Positions 27,086-36,120 of a stretch of 45,230 nt of DNA are shown here, one piece after another; position 1 is the first letter of the stretch, and every line of letters starts with the position of its first letter. The stretch is from contig DAHXNG010000060.1 in NCBI GenBank assembly GCA_027366615.1, forward strand, positions 1 through 45,230. The letters are read 5' to 3'. The notes under the pieces were generated by a model, which did not search any database, was not told the DNA's origin, and saw only the letters and a list, made by a program, of their open reading frames with translations. This DNA is from Nitrospirota bacterium (GTDB taxonomy: Bacteria > Nitrospirota > Leptospirillia > Leptospirillales > Leptospirillaceae). The translations under genes were made by a program, and so were the position numbers.

Positions 27086-27966
27086 TACCCTTCCCCCCGG
27101 GAGGGCCCCGCAGAGTTGACTCCGGGAAAGATTTCCCTCACAAGCCTCGTCGAAAGAACATGGGCCCGGCCCCCGCGAGAGCGCGTCCCGAGGTCAAGTG
27201 TGACGAGAAGGCCGCAGAAGAGCGTCTCCCCCCCCGCCACCCGGAAGGGACGGGGAACCTGCGTCCGATAGCGGGAAAGAGCTGCCAGGGGCTCGGCTCC
27301 GACAATCGACCAGCGGGGCCCTGTCATCCCAACATCTCCCACGAACCAAAGGCCCTCGGGGTAGCGCGTGAGATCGTTCGTCTGAACATGGGTATGGGTC
27401 CCGTAGAGGAGGTCGGCCCGGCCATCGAGGTGGAAGGCCAAGGCCTGCTTTTCTCCCGTCGCCTCGGCATGGATGTCGAAGGCGATGAAGTCCGGCGGGG
27501 AGAGGTCTTGGGAAAAATCCTCCAAAACCCTGTCGGCAGCGGCGAATGGGCAGTCGGAGGGTCCCATGAAGGCCCGTCCCGAAAGATTGGACAGACCCAC
27601 ACGCACCCCCCCCGCAAGGTCGTAGACCCGGTGGCCGCTCCCGGGACATCCCGGGGAGTAATTCTCCGGCCGGAGGAGGCGCCTCTCGGAGGAGAGCAGG
27701 GACTCTGCCTCCTTTTGGTCAAAGAGATGATTCCCTGTGGTCATTGCGGAGACCCCCAGCCGGAAGCACTCCTCCGCCTTTTTGGGAGTGACTCCCCGGC
27801 CGCCGGCTAGATTCTCTCCGTTAATAAAGATCCCGTCGAGCGGCGCCTCCCTGGACAGGAGTGCGATCCCGGCAGACAGGGCCTCACGGCCGGGACGCCC
27901 GAAGACGTCCCCCACAAAAAGAAGACGGACCGTCTCCTTCCGGTCCGGGGCGGTGTCAGCGGGCAT
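27085..27966 (-). CDS. ymdB: YmdB-family metallophosphoesterase
   Basis: 'LLFVGDVFGRPGREAL', 'NGENLAGGRGVTPKKAEEC', 'TGNHLFDQKEA', 'GTHTHVQTND'; adjacent to rny. Confidence 0.88.
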   Translation of the reverse strand: MPADTAPDRKETVRLLFVGDVFGRPGREALSAGIALLSREAPLDGIFINGENLAGGRGVTPKKAEECFRLGVSAMTTGNHLFDQKEAESLLSSERRLLRPENYSPGCPGSGHRVYDLAGGVRVGLSNLSGRAFMGPSDCPFAAADRVLEDFSQDLSPPDFIAFDIHAEATGEKQALAFHLDGRADLLYGTHTHVQTNDLTRYPEGLWFVGDVGMTGPRWSIVGAEPLAALSRYRTQVPRPFRVAGGETLFCGLLVTLDLGTRSRGGRAHVLSTRLVREIFPGVNSAGPSRGEG

Positions 27967-29518
27967 ACTCGACGATCCGGTTCTCCCGGATGACGGTGAC
28001 CTTGATCTGTCCCGGATAGGTCAGCTCCGCCTCGATTTTCTGGGCAATACCGCGAGAGATCTCCTGAAGGTCGGCATCGGTGACCTGGTCCTGGTTGACG
28101 ATGATCCGGATCTCCCGTCCCGCCTGGATGGCATAGGCCTTCTCGACCCCCTTGAAGGAGGTGGCGATCGTCTCGAGTTTCTCGAGGCGCTTCACGTAGA
28201 CGTCGATACTCTCTCTTCTCGCCCCGGGCCGGGCCGCAGAAATAGCATCGGCTGCGGCGACAAGAACCGACTCGAGGCAGGAGGGCTCGATATCCCCGTG
28301 GTGGGACATGATTGCGTTCACGACCTGGGAAGGTTCGCCATATTTCTTTGCCGCCTCCCCCCCCAGAGAAGGATGGGAGCCTTCCCCTTCGTGAGAGAGG
28401 GATTTCCCGATGTCGTGAAGGAGACCCGCCCGCTTGGCGATCCTGGAGTCGAGCCCCAGATCGTGGGCCATCATCTGGCAGAGATAGGCCACCTCCCGGG
28501 CATGGAGCAGGTTGTTCTGCCCGTAGCTCGTCCGGAACTTGAGGCGCCCAAGGAGCTTCAGGATCTCGGGATGGATATCGGTGATCCCGAGCTCGAAGGC
28601 GATCTTCTCCGCCTCTTCTTTCAGGGAGACATCGAGGTCGCGGCGAACCTTCTCGACAATCTCCTCGATTCTCGCCGGATGGATTCGGCCATCGGAGAGG
28701 AGCTGTTCGAGTGCGAGCCTGGCCACCTCGCGCCTTAAAGGATCGAACCCGGAGATGATGATGGCATCCGGAGTGTCGTCGATAATCAGGTCGACGCCCG
28801 TGGCCGCCTGAAAGGACCGGATATTTCGCCCTTCACGTCCGATGACCCGCCCCTTCACATCGTCGGAAGGGATCGGGACGACCGAAACACTGATCTCGGC
28901 AACATGCTCGTTGGCATAACGCTGGATGGCCAGGGTCATGGTCTCTCGGGCCTTGCGAACCGACTGGTCGCGGACCTCCTGTTCGAGCTTCTGCGCCAGG
29001 CGGCCCACATCCTGCCTGATCGAGGCCTCTGCGCTCTGGATCAAACGCTCCCGGGCCTCCTCCACCGTCAGAGAGGAGATCTCCTCGAGACGGCGGAGCT
29101 CTGAGGCCTCAAGGGCCCGAAGCTCGGTCTCCCTGGCGGAAAGCGCCTGCTCCTTTGCCGCTATCTTCTGCCTCTCCCGTTCATTTTTCTCGCGAGCATC
29201 GGAGATCTGACGGGCCGTCTGCTCAAGCTCCCCCTCCCGAACACGCAATGTTTGCTCGGCCTCATGGATGACACCTTTCTTGCGAGCCACCTCTTCCTCC
29301 GCCTGGATCCGGATCCGAAGAGCCTCTTCCCGTGCCTCAATCGCCGCTTCCTTTAGAGAGTTCTGCTTCTGCTCTTCGAGACGGGTTCGCTGTTCGGCAA
29401 GGCTTTTCTCTTCAAGAAAAAGAGCCCCGGAACGTCGCTTCGTCCCGATCATGTAGCCGGAATAGAGCCCTGCGGCAGCACCGGCCACCGCAAGGAAAAG
29501 ACAAAGTCCGTATCCCAT
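27956..29518 (-). CDS. rny: Ribonuclease Y
   Basis: N-terminal TM + coiled coil, KH 'GREGRNIRSFQAATGVDLIIDDTP', HD 'GLLHDIGKSLSHEGEGSH'. ATG at 29518 with SD GAGGGA. Confidence 0.95.
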   Translation of the reverse strand: MGYGLCLFLAVAGAAAGLYSGYMIGTKRRSGALFLEEKSLAEQRTRLEEQKQNSLKEAAIEAREEALRIRIQAEEEVARKKGVIHEAEQTLRVREGELEQTARQISDAREKNERERQKIAAKEQALSARETELRALEASELRRLEEISSLTVEEARERLIQSAEASIRQDVGRLAQKLEQEVRDQSVRKARETMTLAIQRYANEHVAEISVSVVPIPSDDVKGRVIGREGRNIRSFQAATGVDLIIDDTPDAIIISGFDPLRREVARLALEQLLSDGRIHPARIEEIVEKVRRDLDVSLKEEAEKIAFELGITDIHPEILKLLGRLKFRTSYGQNNLLHAREVAYLCQMMAHDLGLDSRIAKRAGLLHDIGKSLSHEGEGSHPSLGGEAAKKYGEPSQVVNAIMSHHGDIEPSCLESVLVAAADAISAARPGARRESIDVYVKRLEKLETIATSFKGVEKAYAIQAGREIRIIVNQDQVTDADLQEISRGIAQKIEAELTYPGQIKVTVIRENRIVEYAR

Positions 29519-29657
29519 TGTTCCCTCGCACTTCTCGTATGCATGATTCAAACGGACAAAATTTCAGGAAGATGCGGCACCCCCTAAAAATAAGGAGCTT
29601 TTCCAAGGCGGCAACTTCCGACTAAACACCTTCGATAAATGACGTGGACGACTTTTC

Positions 29658-29663
29658 ATTATA
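29658..29663 (-). promoter_or_regulatory. Candidate -10 element for rny
   Basis: Perfect TATAAT on the minus strand about 140 nt upstream of the rny ATG; no good -35 at 16-18 nt spacing, so tentative. Confidence 0.35.
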
Positions 29664-29778
29664 CATGACCGCCCGACCAAAGTCTTTAACTAAAAACTAA
29701 CATTCTGTCAAAAAAGGATTTCTTAAAGGGCTCATAAAACAATGAAGAAATTTTGGGGCCGGGAGAGTGAACCTGACG

Positions 29779-31134
29779 TCACGCACCCGCGGGCGGGGGG
29801 GGCATCACGGGGGAAGATTCGCGGATCTTTCGTGTTGCCTCGAAGCGCTCCCGGAGCTCGCGCTCCCTCCCCCTATCCGAAGGGTAGTAGTAGCGCCGTC
29901 CCTGCCCCCCGGGGAGGTGCTCCTGGGGAGAGACCCCTTCCGGCTGGTCGGGCGGATAGAGATAGTCCAGCGCACCGGGCGCGACATCCCGGGCAAAGGC
30001 GCGCTTCGAGGTCCTGTCCCTGAGCGGAAGGGGAACCGGAGGAGAAAAGCCTCCCCGCACGTCGGAAAGAGCCAGGTCGATGGCCTTATAGGCGGAGATG
30101 CTCTTGGGAGAGAGGGACAGAAAGACGGTTGTCATTGCCAGGGGGATACGACCCTCGGGAAGCCCCACCTGACTCACCGCCTGAAAACACGCAACCGCCT
30201 GCGTCAGGGCCTGGGGATCGGCAAGACCAACATCCTCGGCGGCGAGGATCACAAGACGGCGGGCGATATAGAGAGGATCCTCCCCCCCTTCCAGCATGCG
30301 CGCCAGCCAGTGGAGCGCGGCGTCCGGATCGTAGTTCCGGACGCTTTTGATAAAGGCGGAGATGATGTCGTAATGGCTGTCCTTGTCGCCATAGACCTGT
30401 CCTGCCCGGGAGAGAACGGACAGGACGTCTTCTTCGTTAGCGAGCCTGGCGTCCCCTTCCCTCCTCGCGGCGATCAGGACAACCGACTCAAGCGCCAGGA
30501 GAAGGCGGCGTCCATCGCCCCCGGCATAGCGGAGAAGAAGGGATCGCGCTGCCGGATCAAGAGAGACCGGCATTTTTTTCTCCTCTTTCGCAAGCCTTTC
30601 CACCCCCCGGTCGAGGAGGACCGAGAGAGCCCCTTCCTCCAGGGGGTGGAAGGGGAAGAGAAGAAGTCGCGAGGCCAGGGGAGGGATGAGGGCGGCATAC
30701 GGAGTCTCGTTGGAGAGTCCCAGAAGGATGATCTGCCCGGTCTCGACTCCCGAGAGAAGCACCTCCTGCTGGCTTTTTGACCAGGTATGGATCTCGTCGA
30801 CCACAACCAGATGGCTCCCGCCTTCCCGCCGTCTCGCCTCCCCCCGGAGCAATTCCTTCCGAAGATCCGGCACACCCGAGGTGGTCGCGTTGATCTGGGC
30901 AAAGGAATGGTCGGGAAGAAGTCGGGGAAGAAGCTCTACAAATCCGCTTTTTCCGGTTCCGGGTGGGCCGAAGAGCACCATCGACGGCCAGCGGCCCTCC
31001 GACAGAAATCGCCGGAAGAGCCCGTTTTGACCGAGGAGCGTCTCCTGCCCGACAAGGTCGTCGAGCGAGGCGGGGCGCATCCTGTAGGGAAGCGGAACCG
31101 GACCGTTCCCCCGATCAAAGAGGGATCGCGTCAC
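29779..31134 (-). CDS. rarA: AAA+ ATPase RarA/MgsA (replication-associated recombination protein A)
   Basis: 'RMRPASLDDLVGQETLLG', 'LFGPPGTGKS', 'VVVDEIHTWSKSQQEVLL', 'AAEDVGLADPQAL'. Confidence 0.92.
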   Translation of the reverse strand: MTRSLFDRGNGPVPLPYRMRPASLDDLVGQETLLGQNGLFRRFLSEGRWPSMVLFGPPGTGKSGFVELLPRLLPDHSFAQINATTSGVPDLRKELLRGEARRREGGSHLVVVDEIHTWSKSQQEVLLSGVETGQIILLGLSNETPYAALIPPLASRLLLFPFHPLEEGALSVLLDRGVERLAKEEKKMPVSLDPAARSLLLRYAGGDGRRLLLALESVVLIAARREGDARLANEEDVLSVLSRAGQVYGDKDSHYDIISAFIKSVRNYDPDAALHWLARMLEGGEDPLYIARRLVILAAEDVGLADPQALTQAVACFQAVSQVGLPEGRIPLAMTTVFLSLSPKSISAYKAIDLALSDVRGGFSPPVPLPLRDRTSKRAFARDVAPGALDYLYPPDQPEGVSPQEHLPGGQGRRYYYPSDRGRERELRERFEATRKIRESSPVMPPPPAGA

Positions 31135-31204
31135 GGAGCCACCGATTTTGTGAGTGAGGAGAAAGTCATTGGGCTATGGGAGGAAGGAGAAACTGTGATG
31201 GAAA

Positions 31205-31388
31205 AAGGGTCCAGGGTGCCGTGCCGGTCTCCATTTGAGATACCCGATGTCTACATGTCGGCGTTCGAGGCTGTTTAGGCTTCCGGCTTCTTTCGAAGCC
31301 GGCATGCACACCGCGAAACCTGCTTGCGCCTTCTCTCAAATGCTTGTAGGTATCAAACTTGACCGAACCTCGAACACCCCAGGCCTTG
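31205..31388 (-). ncRNA. ssrS: 6S RNA (ssrS-like)
   Basis: About 180-nt non-coding gap between zapA and rarA. 'CGCGGUGUGCAUGCCGGCUUCGAAAGAAGCCGGAAGCCUAAACAG' aligns by eye with E. coli 6S 'CGCGGUUGGUGAGCAUGCUCGGUCCGUCCGAGAAGCCUUAAAACUG'. Closing stem CUGGGGUG/CACCCUGG, UCGGUC/GACCGG, GUUU/AAAU, GAUACC/GGUAUC, then a large central bubble; followed by CCCUUUUU. Confidence 0.82.
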
Positions 31389-31396
31389 GCCATAGA

Positions 31397-31732
31397 CTAT
31401 TCCTTTCCCGCATCCTTTGTAAAGCCCCCGACAGATGTGCGTTCCGCCGCCCACTTTCTCCACGCATCGAGCTCGAACTCCAGTCGGGACTTCTCTTCCC
31501 GTGTTTGCTCCATTGCATAGATCTTTTCGATGGCCGCGAGCAAAGCGATGGAAAGCGCGTTCTGTTCCGGAAGATCTCCCTGCCCGTTCGCGACGCGCCG
31601 CTTGAGCTCGGCATCGAGCGTCCTGCCGGCCCTTTCCATTCGCCGGGGATCAAAACTCCCCCGAACATCGAGCATAACGTTCAGAACCTTGACCTGAATA
31701 TGTTCAGGTTTTTTCTGGACCGGATGGCTCAC
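31397..31732 (-). CDS. zapA: Cell division protein ZapA
   Basis: 'VKVLNVMLDVRGSFDPRRMERAGRTLDAELKRR' plus C-terminal coiled coil; adjacent to 6S RNA as in other bacteria. Confidence 0.85.
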   Translation of the reverse strand: MSHPVQKKPEHIQVKVLNVMLDVRGSFDPRRMERAGRTLDAELKRRVANGQGDLPEQNALSIALLAAIEKIYAMEQTREEKSRLEFELDAWRKWAAERTSVGGFTKDAGKE

Positions 31733-32003
31733 CCGTTCTCCCCGCCAATGAATGGAGCTTTTTTTCGAGAGAGCGAAAGATCTGATAGAGACTTCCTCGC
31801 TCGCGGCGAAGTACCGTTATCTTCCGCTGGAGTGCGGCCAGCTCCCGATTCTTCTCCTTGATCTCCTGCCTGAGCTTTGCAAGAGTTTTATCATCCCGGG
31901 AGCCTTCTTCCGCGAGATCATTGAGAATATTGTCGATCCTTCTTCGAAGTTCATCGTCCACGGGACTCCCCATCCTGAGTCCCGGGATCTTGTTTTCAAT
32001 CAA
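31704..32003 (-). CDS. Small coiled-coil protein, ZapB-like
   Basis: 99 aa with strong heptad-like K/E/R-rich region, directly upstream of and overlapping zapA. Confidence 0.6.
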   Translation of the reverse strand: MIENKIPGLRMGSPVDDELRRRIDNILNDLAEEGSRDDKTLAKLRQEIKEKNRELAALQRKITVLRRERGSLYQIFRSLEKKLHSLAGRTGEPSGPEKT

Positions 32004-34084
32004 GGAGTGCCATTCCTGACACCTTTCAGGTGCCGTTCAAGATAGGCGTAGTTCCAGAGAACCTCCCGAACATACCGGCGAGTCTCCTGGTATGGGATCG
32101 ATTCGGTAAAGAAGTCCCAGTCGGTCTTTGAAAGGGGGCGCCAGGAGAGGACGGCGTGAAGTCCCGCATTGTATCCTGCGATCGCGCGCTCGGGATGTCC
32201 CGGAACAGCGGAGATCAGACGCTTCAGGTAGAGCCCCCCGATAAGGCTGTTGATCTCCGGATAACGGACCTGTCCCAGATTTTTCACAAGCCCCGGAGCC
32301 AGATCCCCCCCTTCGCCAGCCACCACGGCCAGGGCTGTTTTGGGCATAAGCTGCATCACCCCGAGAGCCCCGTCCACCGAGAGGGATCGCTCGCGGAAAC
32401 GGCTCTCCTGTCGGGCAATGGAAAGCGCCCAGAGCGGGGAGACCCCCGACCGGTAGAATCCTGACAGTATCGAGGCAGTCATCCACTCCCCCGTTGGCAG
32501 CCTCATCCCGGTTCCGTGGGCGGGAAAGATCTGGTCGACCATCAGAAGTCGTTTCCGCTGGGAGACGGCCATATCGAGGTCTCCGTAGCGCAGGATCTGC
32601 TCTGGATCGATCCCGGGATGGCGAGAAAAGCGGTCGATCACGAGCGCCGGACCAAAAAGACCCATCTGGGAAAGCTCCTCCATGGCCTTCCTGATGCGGA
32701 ATGGAGGCCGCTCAAGCCGTGTGGGATGGTGGGGAGGAAGGTGGAAGGCTCCGCACTCCCCCCGGCAGGCGATGGCCGACCAAAGAGGGTACGGGCTCCC
32801 GTCCCCTCCATCGATCGCCTTTCGGTAGAGGGTCCGTGCCCGGGCCGGATGGCCGAGCTTCTCCAAAAGGCGTGCGCGGAAGTAGCGCGTTCTGGCAAGA
32901 AGTGATGTTCTTTCCGGGGAAATATCGCGCAGGACCGACGAGAGATTCTTCCAGTGCGCCAATGCGCCCTTCCGGTCTCCTCGAAGGGCCAGGTCGAGAC
33001 CGTAAAGCCAGGCCGCATCCTGCCCATCCCGGCTCTTCCAGAGGGAACGGGGAAGGTCGAGAGTTGCGGGAATGTGCGGAAGGGGCGAGACGATATCCTG
33101 GCGAAGGGACATGACAACCATGCCCGGGAGAGCAGAGAAGTCGGGATACTCATTGAAAAGACTGTGGAGACAGGCCACTCCTGTCTCCAGATCCCGAGAG
33201 ATCTTAATGCGACATCGCAGGCTTTCGATCTCCGAGCGAACGGCAAGCCGGGGAGCTTCAAGAAGGGTTCCGTCAATCAGTGTCAGGGCCTTTACCGAAT
33301 CCCCCTGCATCACCAGTGCCCGGGCTCCGAGATAGCTGGCCCTGTCCCTGTAGGGAAAGGGAGGAGAGGAGGCAAGATAGGCCTCCGTCTCGCGGAGGAC
33401 CAGATCGTTTGCCCCCATCGACTGAAGAGTCGTCCATCGCGGGACGAGCACATCTCCTCCCGGAACGGCAGGGCGCAAACCCTCCAGCGCGACGGCACTC
33501 TCGGGGCTCAGGGGATGAAAGGCGACAAGGCGGCCGAAGAGCTCCTGACGACGATCTCCAGAGGAGGCCAAGGCCTTTTTTAGCAGGGCCCGCGATCTGC
33601 CATCGCCCGCAGAGCCCCGGGAGAGGGGGGAGAAGACCGCATTCTCCCGGGAGGCTTCCATGCGAAGAAGAGTCGTTCTCTGCGCGGCTGAAAGGCCCCT
33701 CGAGTTCGCAATGTGCCAGAGAAGGACCGGGGCCAGGTCGGGATAGGCAGAAAGAGCTGGATCCAGTCCGTCCCGAGTCAGGGGAACGTCTGGAGATCCC
33801 ATCCATGCCTTGAGAAAAAGGGCCCGTTTCCTGTAGGGCTCCGGAAGAGCCTTGGGATCGAGTTTTGACAGCTTGAGCTTTTCGGCCCGGGAGCTTCGGG
33901 AAAGCGACTCAATGGAGGGGAAAGGGGGCTCCGAAGAGAGGTAGGAGAGGAGCCCCATGTAGCGTTCGAGTCCCCGGTTCTGAGCCGACATCGTCCCGGC
34001 AGCCCGGGACCGGGGAACACCGGCAAGGATCAGCATTCCAAGAAAAACGAAAAAAAACGTCCGGAGCAATTTACTGGATGACAT
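32000..34084 (-). CDS. Soluble lytic murein transglycosylase (Slt-like)
   Basis: Signal-like N-terminus, TPR-like middle, 'ALSIARQESRFRERSLSVDGALGVMQLMPKTA', 'AIAGYNAGLHAVLSW'. Start at MSSSKLLRTFF. Confidence 0.93.
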   Translation of the reverse strand: MSSSKLLRTFFFVFLGMLILAGVPRSRAAGTMSAQNRGLERYMGLLSYLSSEPPFPSIESLSRSSRAEKLKLSKLDPKALPEPYRKRALFLKAWMGSPDVPLTRDGLDPALSAYPDLAPVLLWHIANSRGLSAAQRTTLLRMEASRENAVFSPLSRGSAGDGRSRALLKKALASSGDRRQELFGRLVAFHPLSPESAVALEGLRPAVPGGDVLVPRWTTLQSMGANDLVLRETEAYLASSPPFPYRDRASYLGARALVMQGDSVKALTLIDGTLLEAPRLAVRSEIESLRCRIKISRDLETGVACLHSLFNEYPDFSALPGMVVMSLRQDIVSPLPHIPATLDLPRSLWKSRDGQDAAWLYGLDLALRGDRKGALAHWKNLSSVLRDISPERTSLLARTRYFRARLLEKLGHPARARTLYRKAIDGGDGSPYPLWSAIACRGECGAFHLPPHHPTRLERPPFRIRKAMEELSQMGLFGPALVIDRFSRHPGIDPEQILRYGDLDMAVSQRKRLLMVDQIFPAHGTGMRLPTGEWMTASILSGFYRSGVSPLWALSIARQESRFRERSLSVDGALGVMQLMPKTALAVVAGEGGDLAPGLVKNLGQVRYPEINSLIGGLYLKRLISAVPGHPERAIAGYNAGLHAVLSWRPLSKTDWDFFTESIPYQETRRYVREVLWNYAYLERHLKGVRNGTP

Positions 34085-35144
34085 GAAATCCGCCATTATA
34101 GAAGATGAAGGCCCAGGTGAGGGTGAGACTCTTCTTGTGGAAGGATGCCGGAAGGGCAATATAGGGGGCGGCAACGCGGACAATCCGGAGAGACTCCTCG
34201 TCGAGGGCGGCGCTTCCGGAACTCTGGGTCAGCTCGGCGCGGGCCAGCGTTCCGTCGGCATTGATCGAAAAAGTTACAAGAGCCCGGCCCGTTGTTCCCC
34301 GGGCCGCCGCATCGGGGGGATACTCCCCGATCGTTTCGAAGCGTTCCTGGATCCGCCTGATGTAGCTAGAATAGGTCTCATCCTCGAGATTTGCGGCGAT
34401 ACGATCAAGTTCGGTCTGCTTGTCGCTGTAGGCCGGCATATCCTTGTTCAGGTCGACATGCTGCGTCAGAGGGCTCCCGAGGGATTCCTGGGCAAGGATC
34501 TTCCGGATCTGCTCCTTGGTCAGGGGATGGCTGACGACGGGTTTCTGGGGTTTTTGCTGTCGCTCCCTGGGGGCGGTGGCCTTATTGTCGGGTTTGGGCG
34601 TCGGGTGTCCCTTCTCCGCCTTCGCGTGGTTCTCCTTTTCATGGTAAGTCGACTTCTTCACCTGCTTGAAGCCCGGCAGGTTGTCGGCCTTCGGTGCCTC
34701 TCGGGGTGATTCCGTCCGGGTCAAAAGCTCCGGCGGAACAGGGCGTCGGGGAACGGCGCGGGGAACTGGCCGGGCCGTCTCCGTATGATGCTCCACCCCC
34801 TTTGGCTTGCCGTTTATGGAGAAGCCCTTCGGAAGCTCTGGCGCCACCGACTGCTTTTGGAGAGGGACCTTCGAAGGGTCGACCAGATCGATGAAGACAG
34901 GCTTCTTCTCGAGCGCCATTTTTCTCTGCGCCAGGGGGGAAAGCTTCTTGGGCGCGGCAGAAATGAGGTTCTCAACCGCCTGATGGAAGGCCGGATCCTT
35001 GAGAAAGAGGGTGATTGCGGCTACATGAACGAGGAATGAGACGAGAACGAACCATCGGAAGGCCCAGAGATCCCCTTCCCTGCTTTCGTCGAAGGATCCT
35101 CGACCATCCTGTAAGGATGCCGAAAAGGCCATGGCGGTCACCAT
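34071..35144 (-). CDS. TonB C-terminal domain / energy transducer TonB-like protein
   Basis: N-terminal single TM, Pro/Lys-rich linker, C-terminal 'GRALVTFSINADGTLARAELTQSSGSAALDEESLRIVRVAAPY'. Confidence 0.88.
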   Translation of the reverse strand: MVTAMAFSASLQDGRGSFDESREGDLWAFRWFVLVSFLVHVAAITLFLKDPAFHQAVENLISAAPKKLSPLAQRKMALEKKPVFIDLVDPSKVPLQKQSVAPELPKGFSINGKPKGVEHHTETARPVPRAVPRRPVPPELLTRTESPREAPKADNLPGFKQVKKSTYHEKENHAKAEKGHPTPKPDNKATAPRERQQKPQKPVVSHPLTKEQIRKILAQESLGSPLTQHVDLNKDMPAYSDKQTELDRIAANLEDETYSSYIRRIQERFETIGEYPPDAAARGTTGRALVTFSINADGTLARAELTQSSGSAALDEESLRIVRVAAPYIALPASFHKKSLTLTWAFIFYNGGFHVIQ

Positions 35145-35243
35145 CTCCGGAGAAAACCGGCTTCACGAAGGCCCGAAGGCCGACGGAAGTCCGGACCCAT
35201 ATGTCCACATAAAACACTATCTCGCGAGGTTGCATTTTACCCT

Positions 35244-36098
35244 ATGCTTCGCCCCAAAGGAAACCGGGAGACCCTCCCCTCCCCCGCAAAACATCTTGGT
35301 CAGCACTTCCTGACCGACGACCGGATCGCCGCCCGCATCGTGGACTCCGTCGACCCGGACCTTCTTGACCGACTTCCGGCGATCGAGATCGGTCCCGGCC
35401 GGATGATCCTGACCCGGCATCTGGCCCGAAGATCCCCCCGGCTTATTTTGGTCGAAAAGGATGCACGGCTGATCCCCCTGCTCGAGGAGAGCTTCCGGGA
35501 GCTTGGAGACCGGGTCGAGATCCGGAGAGCCGACGCCCTCCATGAGAGCCTTGTGGTTCAGGGATCCCCCTACATACTGCTCTCCAATCTCCCTTACAAC
35601 ATCTCGGTACCGCTCCTCATGAAGATCATCGGCGCCACCCCCCCGCCCGTACAGGCCGTCCTCATGTTTCAAAAGGAGGTGGCCGACCGCATCACCGCAC
35701 CTCCAGGAGGGAAGGATTACGGATCCCTCTCTGTCGCCGCCCGGCTTCTCTCGAACCCTGCCCATCTTTTTGATATCCGGCCGGGATCCTTTCACCCCCC
35801 GCCCAAGGTCCACTCGACCGTTCTCTCGTTTACCCCGGCAGAAACCCGCCTTGATCCTGCCATTCATGGAGCGATCCACTTGGCCCGCGCCGCCTTCTCC
35901 TATCGAAGAAAGACTCTGAAAAACGCTCTGGGACTTGGCCTCTCGGCCGGGATCATGGAAAAGGTCCTCCTCCTTCTTGAACACGAACCGGACCGGGCCG
36001 GAGTTCGGCCAGAAACTCTCTCTCCCGGCGACTGGCTCGACCTGGCCCGTCGCCTTCAGGAACACAACCCGGAAATTTTTGCTAAGATAGAAGGATGA
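35244..36098 (+). CDS. rsmA: 16S rRNA (adenine1518-N6/adenine1519-N6)-dimethyltransferase
   Basis: 'AKHLGQHFLTDDRIAARIV', 'IEIGPGRMILTRHL', 'LLSNLPYNISVPLLMKI'. Confidence 0.95.
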   Translation: MLRPKGNRETLPSPAKHLGQHFLTDDRIAARIVDSVDPDLLDRLPAIEIGPGRMILTRHLARRSPRLILVEKDARLIPLLEESFRELGDRVEIRRADALHESLVVQGSPYILLSNLPYNISVPLLMKIIGATPPPVQAVLMFQKEVADRITAPPGGKDYGSLSVAARLLSNPAHLFDIRPGSFHPPPKVHSTVLSFTPAETRLDPAIHGAIHLARAAFSYRRKTLKNALGLGLSAGIMEKVLLLLEHEPDRAGVRPETLSPGDWLDLARRLQEHNPEIFAKIEG

Positions 36099-36120
36099 CC
36101 CTTCCACAAAGGAGAACTTT

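Noticed and set aside
29706-29711. TTGACA upstream of rny as a -35 partner for TATAAT
   Set aside because: Spacing to the TATAAT is about 42 nt, too long for one promoter.
31166-31393. 75-aa minus-strand ORF in the zapA-rarA gap
   Set aside because: Low-complexity, unlike any protein I recognise; overlaps the 6S RNA structure almost exactly, so treated as a spurious ORF.
35390-35420. KsgA motif I reads EIGPGRM rather than GxGxG
   Set aside because: The third glycine is also not strictly conserved in known KsgA proteins; not evidence of lost function.
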